From Xanthostigma xanthostigma (taxonomy: Eukaryota; Arthropoda; Insecta; Raphidioptera; Raphidiidae), in the NCBI GenBank assembly GCA_963575645.1, contig OY754466.1, positions 2,954,001-3,018,000 on the forward strand: 64,000 nucleotides of DNA. Direction: 5' to 3'. Under the pieces are notes generated by a model, which saw only the letters and a program-made list of their open reading frames with translations, did no database searches and had not been told where the DNA came from. This document shows, one piece after another, positions 48,041-59,267 of the stretch. A program made the translations under genes and the position numbers. Every line of letters begins with the position of its first letter. Position 1 is the first letter of the stretch.

Positions 48041-48115
48041 TGGAACACGTTTTAGCTACTGCGCACGCCTGTGACGATAATAATATACCGTTTGCAGAGG
48101 GGTTGGAACAGAGTT
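48041..48115. repeat. Half copy of the 19610 palindromic MITE
   Basis: TGGAACACGTTTTAGCTACT and GGGGTTGGAACAGAGTT match the arms of 19610-19760. Confidence 0.7.
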
Positions 48116-48332
48116 AATAATAACTAACAAGCTTTAAAAAACAAATAAGCATATCGCCGGATATCCTCACTAACCACTGGTCACGGAGCGGTCAAGTGCA
48201 AAAGCGTCCAATCTCCGTATCTAGTTACTGTATCTAAACAATCGACGATCATTCAGCGTGCTCGATAATTATCGTTCGTCCACCGGCATAACAAAATTAT
48301 GTATGCAAAAGTTTATACGCATAGCAGTTGCG

Positions 48333-48785
48333 TTAGGCTTTTGAAATAAAAATAATTATCGATTTTTTTATTGTATTTTAAAACTTTATTATAAATAATA
48401 TTGATAATCGATGCGAAAAACTTTCAAAAAACTTTTTTTAAATTAATTATAAGCAATTTAAAATTGATAAAATATTTTAAAAAATCACGTGACTGCAAAC
48501 GCACTAAAATTGTTTTTGACAGTTGTGACGTCATAATGGTAAAATGTCCTATACGCAGTATACTATCAATGGCTTCTACATGTGTATTGACTAAAACATT
48601 ATGACGTCACATTATGTTCGGGAAATGTCGGCGCGTTCTCGGAACTGGGTACAAAAATTTATTTTTAATTTGATATAACTTTTGAATTATAACGAAAATA
48701 AAAAAAAGAAAAATAGTTTTGTTATAAAACTTATATACGATCTTTCCATTTATGACAAAAAAAAATTTCATTCAAAAGCCCAATT
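48333..48785. mobile_element. Family M MITE (deletion derivative of the THAP element)
   Basis: The ends are TTAGGCTTTTGAA and TTCAAAAGCCCAATT. Both flanks (about 200 bases each side) match the two ends of 51466-53344 in reverse orientation. Its middle is missing. TGACGTCA occurs at 48526 and 48602. Confidence 0.88.
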
Positions 48786-48786
48786 A

Positions 48787-49286
48787 CAGTGGAAACTCTA
48801 TATAGCGACACTCAAGGGACTGTGGTGTTATTGAGAGTTGTTAAAAGAAGAGAAGAAATAATCCATTAATATTTTTTTACTATAATATTCCAACATCACT
48901 TATCTTTTCTCCCGTCTCTATTGCGCGTAAAAACTTTTTCGTCAATACACAAAGATTTTCTTTTACTCGTCATGTTCACAGTTTGCAAGTTTGTGGGCAA
49001 CTAAGAATATGATAACTTATTGATAAGCGGCTGAGCGAAACATATGAAAGATAATCCCAACTAACAAAAGAACGAATTTCTTAGAATCTTCCGTACGCAT
49101 GATGCCGACAACAAAGCAACAAAATAACAAACAAGTACTGTTTATTGCTTAATGATGACGTATTGTTGCCGTTATTTAGAGTGTATTATTGTATGAGCAA
49201 CAAGGTAAGCCAACTAGAGTTAAGTAATTTCGACGTTTTAAGGAGTTTGTCGTCATATCGAATGACGTTAAATGGTGTTTACACTG
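48787..49286. mobile_element. pogo-type element 3, non-coding
   Basis: The left end CAGTGGAAACTCTATATAGC follows TA. The right end, read in reverse, is CAGTGTAAACACCATTTAAC. It is 500 bp with no transposase found. A fragment of the same family lies at 58390-58600 in reverse. Confidence 0.72.
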
Positions 49287-49288
49287 TG

Positions 49289-49366
49289 CCGATAGAAGTG
49301 AGATTCGAACCCATGACAGTCTGATTCAAAGGTCAGCACGTTGATCATTAGATCACACTCGTCCTC
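49289..49366 (-). repeat. tRNA-Gln-like pseudogene or SINE head
   Basis: The minus strand has GTGTGATCTAATGATCAACG in the place of the D arm, GCTGACCTTTGAATCAGA with a TTG anticodon in a 7-base loop, and GGGTTCGAATCTC as T arm/B box. It resembles tRNA-Gln(TTG), but the acceptor stem does not pair, so it is not a functional tRNA. It adjoins the pogo-type right end. Confidence 0.5.
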
Positions 49367-51036
49367 TAAATTTTTATCTTATGATTATATAAAATAAAAT
49401 TAGTAACATAAGAGATGACAAACTTTAATGTTGCTGACAAAAAAAAATAGTAGTGAAGTAACTGTTTAGAATAATGAGACATAACATAATATTATAGTAA
49501 AAGAAAAAAAACACTAGTTGATTATAATAATTATTATGAGTTTTGATTGATAGGTTTTGAAAATATTAATTAACTATTACCGCACAAAAACCTAAATGAT
49601 AAATGATAATATATCAGTTTTATATCATTAACTGCTCAAGTTTTTTATCACACCGTGACTTCACTATATTGTGCTCTAATGTTTAAGAAAGAATAATACT
49701 TCAAAATACAGTAAATGTAGCTTTTGACGATGCATTTCGTGCGGCAAATCATATTTGTGCATGCATTAGGAGGCATAAAAAAATCAAGCAGTTTTGGTTA
49801 TGCATCCTAAATCTAATATTAACACTATACGAGTTTGTTTCATTGCTTTGAAAGTGAATTTACTGCGTGCAGTGCTACATTTATTACAATAACAAAGAAT
49901 GCAAGGAAAGATGGTAGGTCCGTGAATTATTAAATTATTAAAAAATATTTAACTTCCTTTTTGAAGAAGATAGTCTATATTTCCCTGCAATTCTTGTAAG
50001 ACATCATATTAAAAAGCCGCAAACCTGATCCTGACAAGATGGAAAAAAGATGGATAGGCGGTGACCATCCGAAATGAAGAAGAAAAAAAATGCGTTTTAA
50101 TTGAAACACCTGGGGCTATAGCAAGTCAAAATTGTTCAAATTTAAATCTTTGTCGAAGTTACAAAAATAAATCGTTCTTGTTTTCATCTTCTAATCTTAA
50201 AACTTGGTCCTGATCTGGTCATTTATGTGGCTCTCCAAAGTCTGCTAGACGACCCCCCAAAGAAAAAAACGCGAGGATAAAACAAAAGATTGATTAGTTT
50301 GATGTCTTGTAGTCATTGTTATTCAGTATTGTCAGACCAATATTTAATGAACATTTATTGCAGTACATCAAAAAACAATATGGTTCTTTTAAGGTAGATG
50401 TATAATGTGATGGCTGAAATGTGGGTCGAATCATTGTCTGTTTTTTAAAGATATTTAATAGGCCATATTACAATTTTAAATATGCAAAAATTGAGTAGCG
50501 GTCAATGACCTTTTCTAATTGCAGCGACGTTAATGGCTGTTCCAAACATAAAAATACACACTGAAATGCATCCAACATGTGTTTTCTGATGGTTTTAATG
50601 GTAAAAGCAAGTCAACAAGAACTCTATTTTGAATATTAAAAATCTAGAACCTGGATGACATACAAAGTGACCCTTTGAGTGCCACGAAAAAAATGCAAGT
50701 GACCTATTCTTCCTGTTTGAGTCAACTGTCAAGTCGTTTCTAAATATTACATAAAAATTTTTTTCTTACCAATTGAAACGCAAATACTACTATTTTAAAA
50801 TCGAAAAAAATAAATCTAAACATTCGAATTAATGATATTCTCTAAAAATCCTTCTATATTCTGGAGCAAATTTCATTATAACTAAATATATTTTCACTGC
50901 TCTGGTCTCGTTGGGTATAATCTCACTTGAAAACTGTCTAGCGAGTCATCTTATACGCAAACTTTATAATAATAATAATAATAATAAATATATAGGCACA
51001 ATAATAATAACAATCTTTATTCATTTGTGACCCTCA

Positions 51037-51368
51037 TCTATTATATACTAATATATAAAAAGAGTTTGTTTGTTTGTTTGGTTGAACGCGCTAATCTCAG
51101 GAACTACTGGTTCGAATTGAAATTTTTTTTTGTTGGGTAGCCCATTTATCGATGAAGGCTATAGGCTATTATTAATAAGAATCGCAGGATTGTGGACAAT
51201 GCAAAATGTAACTCAAAATTTGTCCGTCCAACAAAAACTTTTGAACGGTAACTCCGATCATCATGAAATTTGGACACAACATTCATTTCGGTAAACTAAG
51301 ATGAATGTGCATACTCATGTGCCTCCCCTCATTCGTTCTTTTGCATCCGGGTGAAACCGGGCAGAAAA
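51037..51368 (+). mobile_element. Helitron family R, copy 2, 3' truncated
   Basis: It carries the family landmarks (AACGCGCTAATCTCAGGAAC, GGTAACTCCGATCATCATG) and the terminal hairpin CCGGGTGAAACCGG but loses the CTRR end in an A run. No tRNA-like insert. Confidence 0.8.
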
Positions 51369-51465
51369 AAAAATGGAAACTGAAAAGAAAATCCCTAAAG
51401 GTTGTATGAAGTACTTTTTTTTGGAAACTACATCAAAGTAATTATATGACATCATAATTGGGCTT

Positions 51466-53344
51466 TTGAATGAAATTTTTTTTTGTCATAAATGGAAAGA
51501 TCGTATATAAGTTTTATAACAAAACTATTTTTCTTTTTTTTATTTTCGTTATAATTCAAAAGTTATATCAAATTAAAAATAAATTTTTGTACCCAGTTCC
51601 GAGAACGAGCCGACATTTCCCGAGCGTAATGTGACGTCATAATGTAAATTTCTATTATCATCACATGCAATTGACACAGTGTTTTAACCTCTCATTGATT
51701 GAATACAGTCAATATATTAATAAATTTATCAAAAATGTCGAATCTTAAATGTTATCGTGCTTGCTTTGTACAAAGGTGTACGAATATTACATAAAAAACT
51801 CCCCACAAAATGTTTTTAAATGTGCCACAAGATGTTACACGTCGAAAACAATGATGTCAACATCATGAAACATCCATTTTTTTGTGTTGCAAGGATCATT
51901 TTGATGTAAGTATTTTAATATAATACTGTAATTAATAATAATTTATATCAACGTATAAATTTAAATATCTGGGTGACCGAACTTTGCTTGGAATAGTTCA
52001 ATAAACATATTATTAATTTGCTGTGATTTGTTGATTTTGTACAATTTTTTTTACGAAACGAATTAATTTCAATGTTATGTATTTTTTAAACGAGAAATCC
52101 AAGATTCAACTTTACCAACTATTTTTCTCTATAATAACAGTCGTTCCCTTTGTAAATATTATTTATGTAGGTCATTTTGAAATCTGCCGCCGTTATTTTA
52201 GATCCTTTAAAAATTGCCGTTTCGGATGTAATTTTACTCACCCATTGTCATTTCTCGGCACTCCTTTTTAAGAATAATATGGTATATCAATTTTATCGAT
52301 GTATTTTTCTTAGCAATGTCTTGTATAATATTTCAATCAATAATATTTGCTTTGCATAGGTCACAAAAAACTCACAAAAATCGATATTCAAGGAAATGTA
52401 GTACCTACATACATAATAATACTTAATATCTTTTAATAATAGACTAGTATGAGCTGTGTTTTTTTTCTCATATTAAGATAACAATTGAAAAAATTAGTAA
52501 CAATGTGACAACAATAAAAATTTTCAAACAATGAAATAAAATAGTGTATTTCAGTTAGATTATGATGTGCCAGAATTTTTTGAACCATAACTCGCATACA
52601 CAATACACATGACAAAAATGGTGTGTGGTACATACGATTAAGTATTTGCCAGGTGGTAAAGACTGTAAGTTAAGAACAGAGCGTCATTAAAAATATAAAC
52701 CGATTTTCATACTTAAAAGCCGCTGTGTATTTTAATAATGTAGTGAAAAGGTATGTTTCAACTAGAAATATAATCTTTATATAGGTATATCTTTCGAGTG
52801 ACACCCTACAAATAATAATAATAAATTAACTAATTATATTTAATGAAAAATATTTAGTTTCTCATAAAATATTACAGTCACATTATTATTTAAAAAAAAA
52901 AAACTTAGTCTCAGCTGAATTGAACCGAAAATGTATCATTTTTTTGAAAATCTGTGATCATAAATAATATCTACAGTAAGTATATTAGCAGAATTGGCTT
53001 TTATAAAAGCTTTGTCACACATTATTAAATGGAATTACTTGTCAACAATATTTTTTTATACTAAATTTAGAATAGTTTTAGTCAATACACAATATGTAGA
53101 AGCCATTGATAGACTGCTTATAATTATACATTTTAACAATATGACGTCACAACTGTCAAAAACAATTTTAGTGCGTTTACGGTCACGTGATTTTTTTTAA
53201 TATTTTATCAATTTTAAATTGCTTATAATTAATTTAAAAAAAGTTTTTTGAAAGTTTTTCGCATCGATTATCAATATTATTTATAATAAAGTTTTAAAAT
53301 ACAATAAAAAAATCGATAATTATTTTTTTTTCAAAAGCCTAATT
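51466..53344 (+). mobile_element. THAP-encoding TIR element, family M, long form
   Basis: It has TIRs AATTGGGCTTTTGAA and TTCAAAAGCCTAATT and is about 1.88 kb. The terminal 200 bases at each side are shared with the short form at 48333. Near the left end it encodes a THAP finger (51735-51905). The segment 52455-52640 recurs at 59795-59940, evidence for more copies. TGACGTCA occurs at 51632 and 53142. THAP domains occur in P-type transposases and some other eukaryotic transposons; the superfamily is not decided. Confidence 0.82.
51735..51905 (+). pseudogene. THAP zinc-finger exon of family M element
   Basis: ATG at 51735 opens MSNLKCYRACFVQRCTNIT, then KTPHKMFLNVPQDVTRRKQ and CQHHETSIFLCCKDHFD before a donor GAT|GTAAGT at 51905. 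The pattern C-x4-C...P..F..VP.D..RR..W...CC.DHF is a THAP finger. Two in-frame stops (after TNIT, and at the place of the conserved Trp after RRKQ) show that it is dead. The following exons were not identified. Confidence 0.82.
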
Positions 53345-53784
53345 GACGTTAAAATATAACGAGATTTAAAAAAAAAGATTGAGCGTCTATAACTTAGTCT
53401 CACTAATACTATATGAACAAATGCAGCGACATGGCACCTCTAAAACCCAATGCACCTTGAGTAAAAACCATTGGGAGCTGTTTATGTTTTCTATTTGCAG
53501 TGCTGCATACAAAATAAAAATACATTCAACTATTTATAAACAGTCCTATAAAAGCTTCTGAAGCTGTTCTAAAAATATAAAAAGTACATTTTTGTCACAT
53601 GTTCACTAGCTATGAGTGTTTAATGAAATGCCACTGTCCTATAACTGAAACAAACAATGATAGTGCATTATACAAATATTCATACAGTTGAATCTACGAA
53701 TTCGGTTATAAAAAATTCTGAAAATACGAATTGTATCACGAAGCAAGACTGACTTGTTTTTAATTACACTGAAAGTGTCTGAAG

Positions 53785-54384
53785 TAGTAATGTGTCCACA
53801 TGACTCTTTATTGGGAGCTGGTTCCGTGCGCTCAGCTCACTAAAAAGAGTCGCTCAGAGGAGCGACACTAGACAGTACACACTACACAAGAGTGCAGACT
53901 GCAGATGCGTGAACTGTCATCATGCATGCTCAGGAGTCACGTAGCATTGCACAGCACAATAAACACACTCAGCTCTGAGCTCCATTTTAATATGATTCTG
54001 ATCTTATATTATTTGCGTTTCGGATAAACTATGAAGTATATTATAAAAGCTTAACAATAATAATGTTTATTGTTACAATGTTATATCTTTGTCAACGACG
54101 TCAATGTGAATGGTTTAAGTCACTGTAAGCTTAGTACTATTACACTTACAGTGTGTCATTCAACATTAAACGACTCAGCAAAGATAACTCCGTACGTGCA
54201 AAGTTCACTAGTTGTGCCCTGTGCTGTGTGCGCTCTGCAAATGTGCGAATGCAACAGTACAGAATAGCTCAGCACAGAGCAATGGCGCTCGGTGTGCGTC
54301 ATTCACAAAAAAAGAGCGACTCGCTCCGCTCCGAGAAAGGAGTCGTTCATTATGAACGACTCGCTCAGGGGCGACACATCACTA
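53785..54384. mobile_element. Non-autonomous hAT element with perfect target duplication
   Basis: It is flanked by GTCTGAAG on both sides (53777-53784, 54385-54392). The ends are TAGTAATGTGTC and GACACATCACTA. Subterminal GAGTCG(C/T)TC words repeat at both ends. The open frame running out of it at 54153-54557 crosses the boundary and is not a gene. Confidence 0.9.
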
Positions 54385-54730
54385 GTCTGAAGCAGTTTCT
54401 TCTTTTTACTTTTGATGGGAGAAACAGCAACTTGAATGTAAATGCAATACGTCTAAACATCGAAATGTATTTAAAAAAAATAACTGGATTTGTTTGTACA
54501 ATGTGTTACCATTTCTACGGACCTTTTAATATAGTCTGTATAAATTATTTAAAATGAATTCTCTTTCCAACAACTTTTGAAACTTTCAAACAACGTTTGA
54601 AACTAGATTTAAATAAATTCCCTTCATTCTGATCTGCCCACGTTCGTATCTTGACGTATTTTTATACGCAAAGTGACAAAAAATCAATAGTTTCACTCCT
54701 CGAGGCCTTCTAAACAAGGGCACACATAAA

Positions 54731-55090
54731 TCTATACTAATATATAAAAGCTGAAGAGTTTGTTTGTTTGATTGATTGAACGCGCTAATCTCAGGAACTA
54801 CTGGTTCGAATTGAAAAAAAATTATTTTGTTGGATAGTCCGTTTTTCGAGGAAGGCTATAGGCTATATAATATCACGCCACACGACCAATAGGAGCGGAG
54901 CATCATTGAAAAATGTTGCAAGATGTAATTCAAAATTTGTCCGTCAGACAAAAACTTTTGAACGGTAACTCCGATCATCATGAAATTTGGACACAATATT
55001 CATCTCGGTAAATTAAGTTGAATGTGCGTACTCATGTGTCTCCCCCCATTCGTTCTTTTGCACCCGGGTGAAACCGGGCGGGACCGCTGG
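54731..55090 (+). mobile_element. Helitron family R, copy 3
   Basis: It starts TCTATACTAATATATAAAAG after A and ends GGGACCGCTGG before T, with the terminal hairpin intact; 360 bp. It lacks the tRNA-like insert seen in copies 1 and 5. Confidence 0.9.
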
Positions 55091-55392
55091 TTTTATATAA
55101 TATACAGTCGAGCAAGAATCTCTTTTTCTGTTTATGGACTTTTTTCAGCACGAGTTCCTAACTTATAGAGGTACAGGAGTGGCCTTTCTCACTTATAGAA
55201 GTCTATAAAAACTATACAAAAACAATGTTAGTTAGTTCAGCTCTTTATGACTCATTCTTAAATTTCGTGGAACTATTAATACGTTCGACTATCGCTTATA
55301 GAGGCACAGGCAAGTAGTAGTCTCAGTTATAGAGGTCTATGAGTGAAAAACATCTTTCTCGTTTCTGTTTCTCACTTATAGATGTTTTAGAG

Positions 55393-55624
55393 CAGGGGCG
55401 GGCAAATCTTTTGATCGTCGGGCCACATTGCTGATGAAAATTTGACCGTGGGCCAAAAATTTGAAGAGCAAAAAAAAAGGTCCTTTCATTTCCGCAACAA
55501 ATAGGTTGTGGCCCTTGCTATTTACTATTTTTCTAAAAAAATTTTTATGCACCAAATTATTTTGGCAAACTATTTTCGCTCTTAATAATAATTTATAAAA
55601 CGCTTCGCGGGCCGGACAAGCCTG
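55393..55624. mobile_element. Short hAT MITE with perfect target duplication
   Basis: It begins CAGGGGCGGGCAAATCTTTT and ends GGGCCGGACAAGCCTG, flanked by TTTTAGAG on both sides (55385-55392, 55625-55632). A relative in reverse lies at 56960-57233. Confidence 0.9.
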
Positions 55625-56322
55625 TTTTAGAGAGTTACAAAGACGATGCCTGGGCAATTACCCTCACTTAGAGAGTTTTCTCGCTTACCCAGTTCAGTTA
55701 TATTAGGAAGTTTTGTGTTGGCAGCAACAAAATGAGAATGTTTTTAAGCATCCGAATCGTCATTATTTTATTTTCCCTACTATACAGAGAGAATTATGTG
55801 TGATGTGTACCTATTATTTTTTAAGTAGGTATATCTATAGCAAATGCAAACTGGTTTTATTAGCTATATCTGCAAATGGTCACCTTACAACATGGTCCGA
55901 GTCACTACTGACCAGTTTTTTTTTTAGAATCGAGATCACTGTGATAATTCGTGTGAAGAACTCTTAAGTAGTCCAGTCGCTTTACAGACAAACAGACAGA
56001 CCTGCTCATTTTTTTTAGTACATAATGTACGCTGAGATTAGATTACCTATATTTTGCTAACACTGTTATTATTTTGCGGTTACTACTTATGTATCTATTA
56101 CTAAAGCGGGCTTGAACAATAAATTAATTAAACCAATGTCTAGGGTTATCAATTGGTGGTATAAATTTATCGTATTTTAAAGCAGTGGCGGGTTTACAGA
56201 TTTGCCGCCTGTAGGCTATTCAATTTTTGCCGCCTTTGAATTTTGATACCTTAGTCCACAATCATATCAATTACATTTTCTATCAATAAAATTCCAACTT
56301 TATGATTTGTCTTCAGTATAAA

Positions 56323-56450
56323 GTAGTGTTGATCCAACAGAATGTTAAGATGAAGGAAGGTTTTGGTTGAGGATCATAAAATAAGCTTTACCAGTGTTTC
56401 GCTAGTGGCCAACGTTTCGAAAAATTTATTTTCATCTTCAGGGTCTATGA
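56323..56450 (-). repeat. Penelope-type fragment with hammerhead-like motif, copy 2
   Basis: The minus strand at 56447-56401 reads CCTGAAGATGAAAATA...TCGAAACGTTGGCC, like 23416-23462. It is followed by a 35-base sequence, ending GGTTAGTATCATTGAGA, repeated in tandem (56481-56550). Confidence 0.5.
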
Positions 56451-56959
56451 ACATGATTTGTGTTCCATCATCCTCGTTACATCAACTTTTCCCGTATGGT
56501 TAGTATCATTGAGATCAACTTTTCCCGTATGGTTAGTATCATTGAGAACTAAGGTACCGTGTCAGATCCTCGATTATTTTGGTCAGTATTTTTTACGCAT
56601 AAAGAAATAATTTTCTGAAATTGAATTTGACAATTTGCAGCAGCAATCATGATTAGACCATCGATATTAGGTATATCAAGATTGAATTGTGTAAGCAGAT
56701 CTCAAAATAATTAGATACATGGAGAAAAAATTATAGTAATTATCAGTGAAGAAAATATGTAAAAATAACTAAATTTCGATTATAATATCGAATCGCTATT
56801 GCGATATTCTAAAAATTCATGATCATTAAAGGATATTGTACAAAGCGTTTAGCAATTGTTCATGTAGAGATGTTGAAATATTTAGTATTTAGCACTGTAT
56901 ATAGGACTATATTTCGATTTTTGTTAAATATTTTAATTTCTCTCCAATTTTAGAAATTC

Positions 56960-57233
56960 GGATCCGGCCCGCAGCAGAATTTTCTTCGGCCCGCAAATCA
57001 TTTAAATAAATAAATAAATGTGATTATTAAAAGCAAAAATATTACTGTTTGCCAATATAAATTGGCGCATAAAAATAATTTTAGAAAAATAGTAAATAGT
57101 GTTTAAAAACTTAAAATTGTCGTTTAAAAAAAAACTATACATAAAATTAGAAAAAGAAATTGTTTGGCCCACGGTCAAATTTTCATCCGTAATGTGGCCC
57201 GACGATCAAAAGATTTGCCCATCCCTGCTCTAG
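56960..57233 (-). mobile_element. hAT MITE, relative of 55393, no clear duplication
   Basis: The right end GATTTGCCCATCCCTG is the complement of the 55393 left end, and GGCCCACGGTCAAATTTTCA matches internally. The left boundary near GGATCCGGCCCGC is approximate. Confidence 0.75.
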
Positions 57234-57769
57234 GTATTGTTTTTTTTTTAGGGACCCCGCCTCTAAATAACTTTAAACATCAGAAACTTTATTGAAATGA
57301 GAGCGGAGCCTCTTTTTATAAAAATAACAATTATACAAGTTTGTTTTCGGGGAATATTCTTTCATACCGGTAGCTAGGTCGGTAGCTTGTAAATGTCAAA
57401 ACATTTGAAATAAAACAGATGCAAAGCGAACATGGAACATCTTTTGACATCAGAAAACGACGCTGATGAGATGGTTTTAGTAAGTTGTTTTAGAATTACG
57501 TCATATTTTTAGCTACACAGATGATTTTCTACACGCGATTTTCTATACGTATTTACATAATCTAAATAGTATCATTCCACTAAACGCGTACCTACTTTAC
57601 TGTTTTAGCGATGTTGTAATAGATATTCTGAACTTAAATGCTAAATACTAACTCCCGGAGTCGAGTCATTTTTCGTTTCATGGCTTCGCGAACTTACTCT
57701 AGCTATAGAAGTTTCACTTCCAAAGAGAAAAAATACAAATCTTTGATTAACGTCTAAATAGAACTCTTC

Positions 57770-57975
57770 AAATAAATAAAATTGTCGACCAATTATTTTC
57801 AGACTATATATTGACATAAAAATTAAAATTATAAATCAATACTACAAAAGATGACGTTTCGATCCGGATTTGGATCTTCATATTTCAGAAATAATCTTTT
57901 GTAATATTGATTTATAATTTTATTTTTTATGTCAATATATGGTCTGAAAAAAATTGGTCGACAATTTTATTTATT
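57770..57975. repeat. Inverted repeat with hammerhead-like centre
   Basis: Arms of about 80 bases (ATTGTCGACCAATT..., AATTGGTCGACAAT) flank 57850-57888. Its minus strand reads CTGAAATATGAAGATCC...GGATCGAAACGTC, aligning with the motifs at 23416 and 56401 and having a perfect GATCC/GGATC stem. Confidence 0.65.
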
Positions 57976-58042
57976 TGGAGAAAATATACAATTTTCCCTC
58001 TAAAAATACTGTTTTCAAAACATACTAGGCAACGGCCAAGGG

Positions 58043-58354
58043 CAGGGGTGTAGAGCCTATGGCACGCGTGCCACAGGTGACACACGACAGAATATTATGG
58101 ACACGACATTGATTGAGGTGCAAAATCGAAATAATTAAAAATATGCTAAACGTCGAAAATAATTGACTATCACCAAATAACAAATATGTGAAAAAGTTTC
58201 ATAGCGCTTGATGTATTATCATCCATTTCATCTATGTTTGATTAATTTTTTTGATAACTAAATTTCTTTAGCTGCTTGTCGAAACTTCATGGCTACGTTA
58301 AAATTTTTTGAAAAAAATTGGCACGTTAATGTAGAAAGGTTCGCCCCACCCCTG
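58043..58354. mobile_element. hAT-like MITE
   Basis: CAGGGGTG...CACCCCTG ends are flanked by GCCAAGGG and GCCTGGGG (6 of 8). The interior has GGCACGCGTGCC, a perfect palindrome near the left end. Confidence 0.65.
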
Positions 58355-58389
58355 GCCTGGGGCACAACCACAGAGCGGGCATGGTAAAA

Positions 58390-58600
58390 TTAAACTCCAT
58401 TTAACGTCACTCCTTAAAACGTCGAAATTACTTAGCTCCAGTTGGTTTACCTTGTTGCTCATAGAATGATACTCTCTAAATAACGACAACAATACGTCAT
58501 CATTAAGCAATAAACAGTACTTGTTTGTTATTTGATTGCTTTGTTGTCGGCACCACGCGTACCGCAGAATATAAAATATTCGTTCTTTTGTTTGTTGGGA
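58390..58600 (-). repeat. Fragment of pogo-type element 3 family
   Basis: The reverse complement matches 49090-49285 (GCAACAAGGTAA..CCAACT, AGTAATTTCGACGTTTTAAG). It is truncated by Helitron R copy 4. Confidence 0.75.
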
Positions 58601-58604
58601 TTAC

Positions 58605-58877
58605 CTTTCTCAGGAGCTACTGGTTTAAATTGAAAAAAAAATTTTTTTGTTGGATAGCCCATTGATCGAGGAAGGCTATAGGCTATATAATATCACGCTA
58701 CGACCAATAGGAGCGGAGCATCAATAAAAAATGTTGCAAAATGTAACTCAAAATTGTCCGTCCGAAAAAAACTTTTGATCATCATGAAATTTGGACACAA
58801 CCATCATCTCGGTAAACTAAGATGAATGTGCGTATTCATGTCTCTCCTTTCCCCATTCGTTCTTTTGCGCCCGCTAG
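58605..58877 (+). mobile_element. Helitron family R, copy 4, 5' truncated
   Basis: It enters at TTTCTCAGGAGCTACTGGTT and ends CCCGCTAG before T. The terminal hairpin is deleted. Confidence 0.8.
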
Positions 58878-59133
58878 TAGAATATAAAGCTTTCATATTT
58901 CAACAGAGTAACTTTGAATATTACAATTGATATTATAATTTTGAAAATCAAGGCACGACTCGCAAATTAAAATAAGAATAAAGTAACTTCGCAGTTCCAC
59001 AAACACAATGATATAATTAACATACTCAATATACAAAAAGCCGGAGATTGCGGAGTGCAGACTACGCGGTGGCCCAGTTGTATCTTTATACAAGTAGAAC
59101 AATAATATAATATGTAATTGGCAAAATACTTAC

Positions 59134-59267
59134 ATCTGGATGTTCTTTGACAGGTACATAAACCTTTTCTGTGAGTGTTGTGACAGGGCCATCTGCTTCA
59201 GGTAGCACCAGTGGCTCTTTTTTCACTCCATTTATTTGAAACAAACTTGCGCGAACTTTGGCTATTT
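59134..59267 (-). CDS. how: how exon spanning the QUA1-KH linker and start of KH
   Basis: Acceptor TTTCAG at 59268, donor CCAGAT|GTAAGT at 59133. Two bases complete a Glu codon from the upstream exon, then 44 codons follow: IAKVRASLFQINGVKKEPLV, LPEADGPVTTLTEKVYVPVK, EHPD. EIA(K/R)VRASLFQINGVKKEPL is practically identical to fly HOW and specific to insect HOW among STAR proteins, and EKVYVPV(K/R)EHPD starts the KH domain. It is joined in phase 0 to [12 protein letters not shown] at 33391. The QUA1 dimerisation exon and start codon must lie above base 64000. Confidence 0.97.

Larger units (their letters stand above)
33508..59133 (-). other. how: how intron (25.6 kb), transposon-rich
   Basis: GT-AG intron within the KH domain. 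Most elements listed between 34.5 and 59 kb lie in it. I found no other host gene. The stretches 33508-34530, 36382-37119, 37607-39346, 39920-40554, 41331-42354, 46256-46880, 49367-51036 and 55633-56320 are AT-rich, unassigned or old unrecognised repeats. Confidence 0.85.

Noticed and set aside
54153-54557. 134-codon plus-strand frame
   Set aside because: It crosses the boundary of the hAT element at 54384 and its 8-bp duplication, so it cannot be an old gene.
55393-57233. One 1.8-kb hAT element bounded by the inverted ends at 55393 and 57233
   Set aside because: The left copy is complete by itself, with its own TTTTAGAG duplication at both sides, so these are two separate MITEs.
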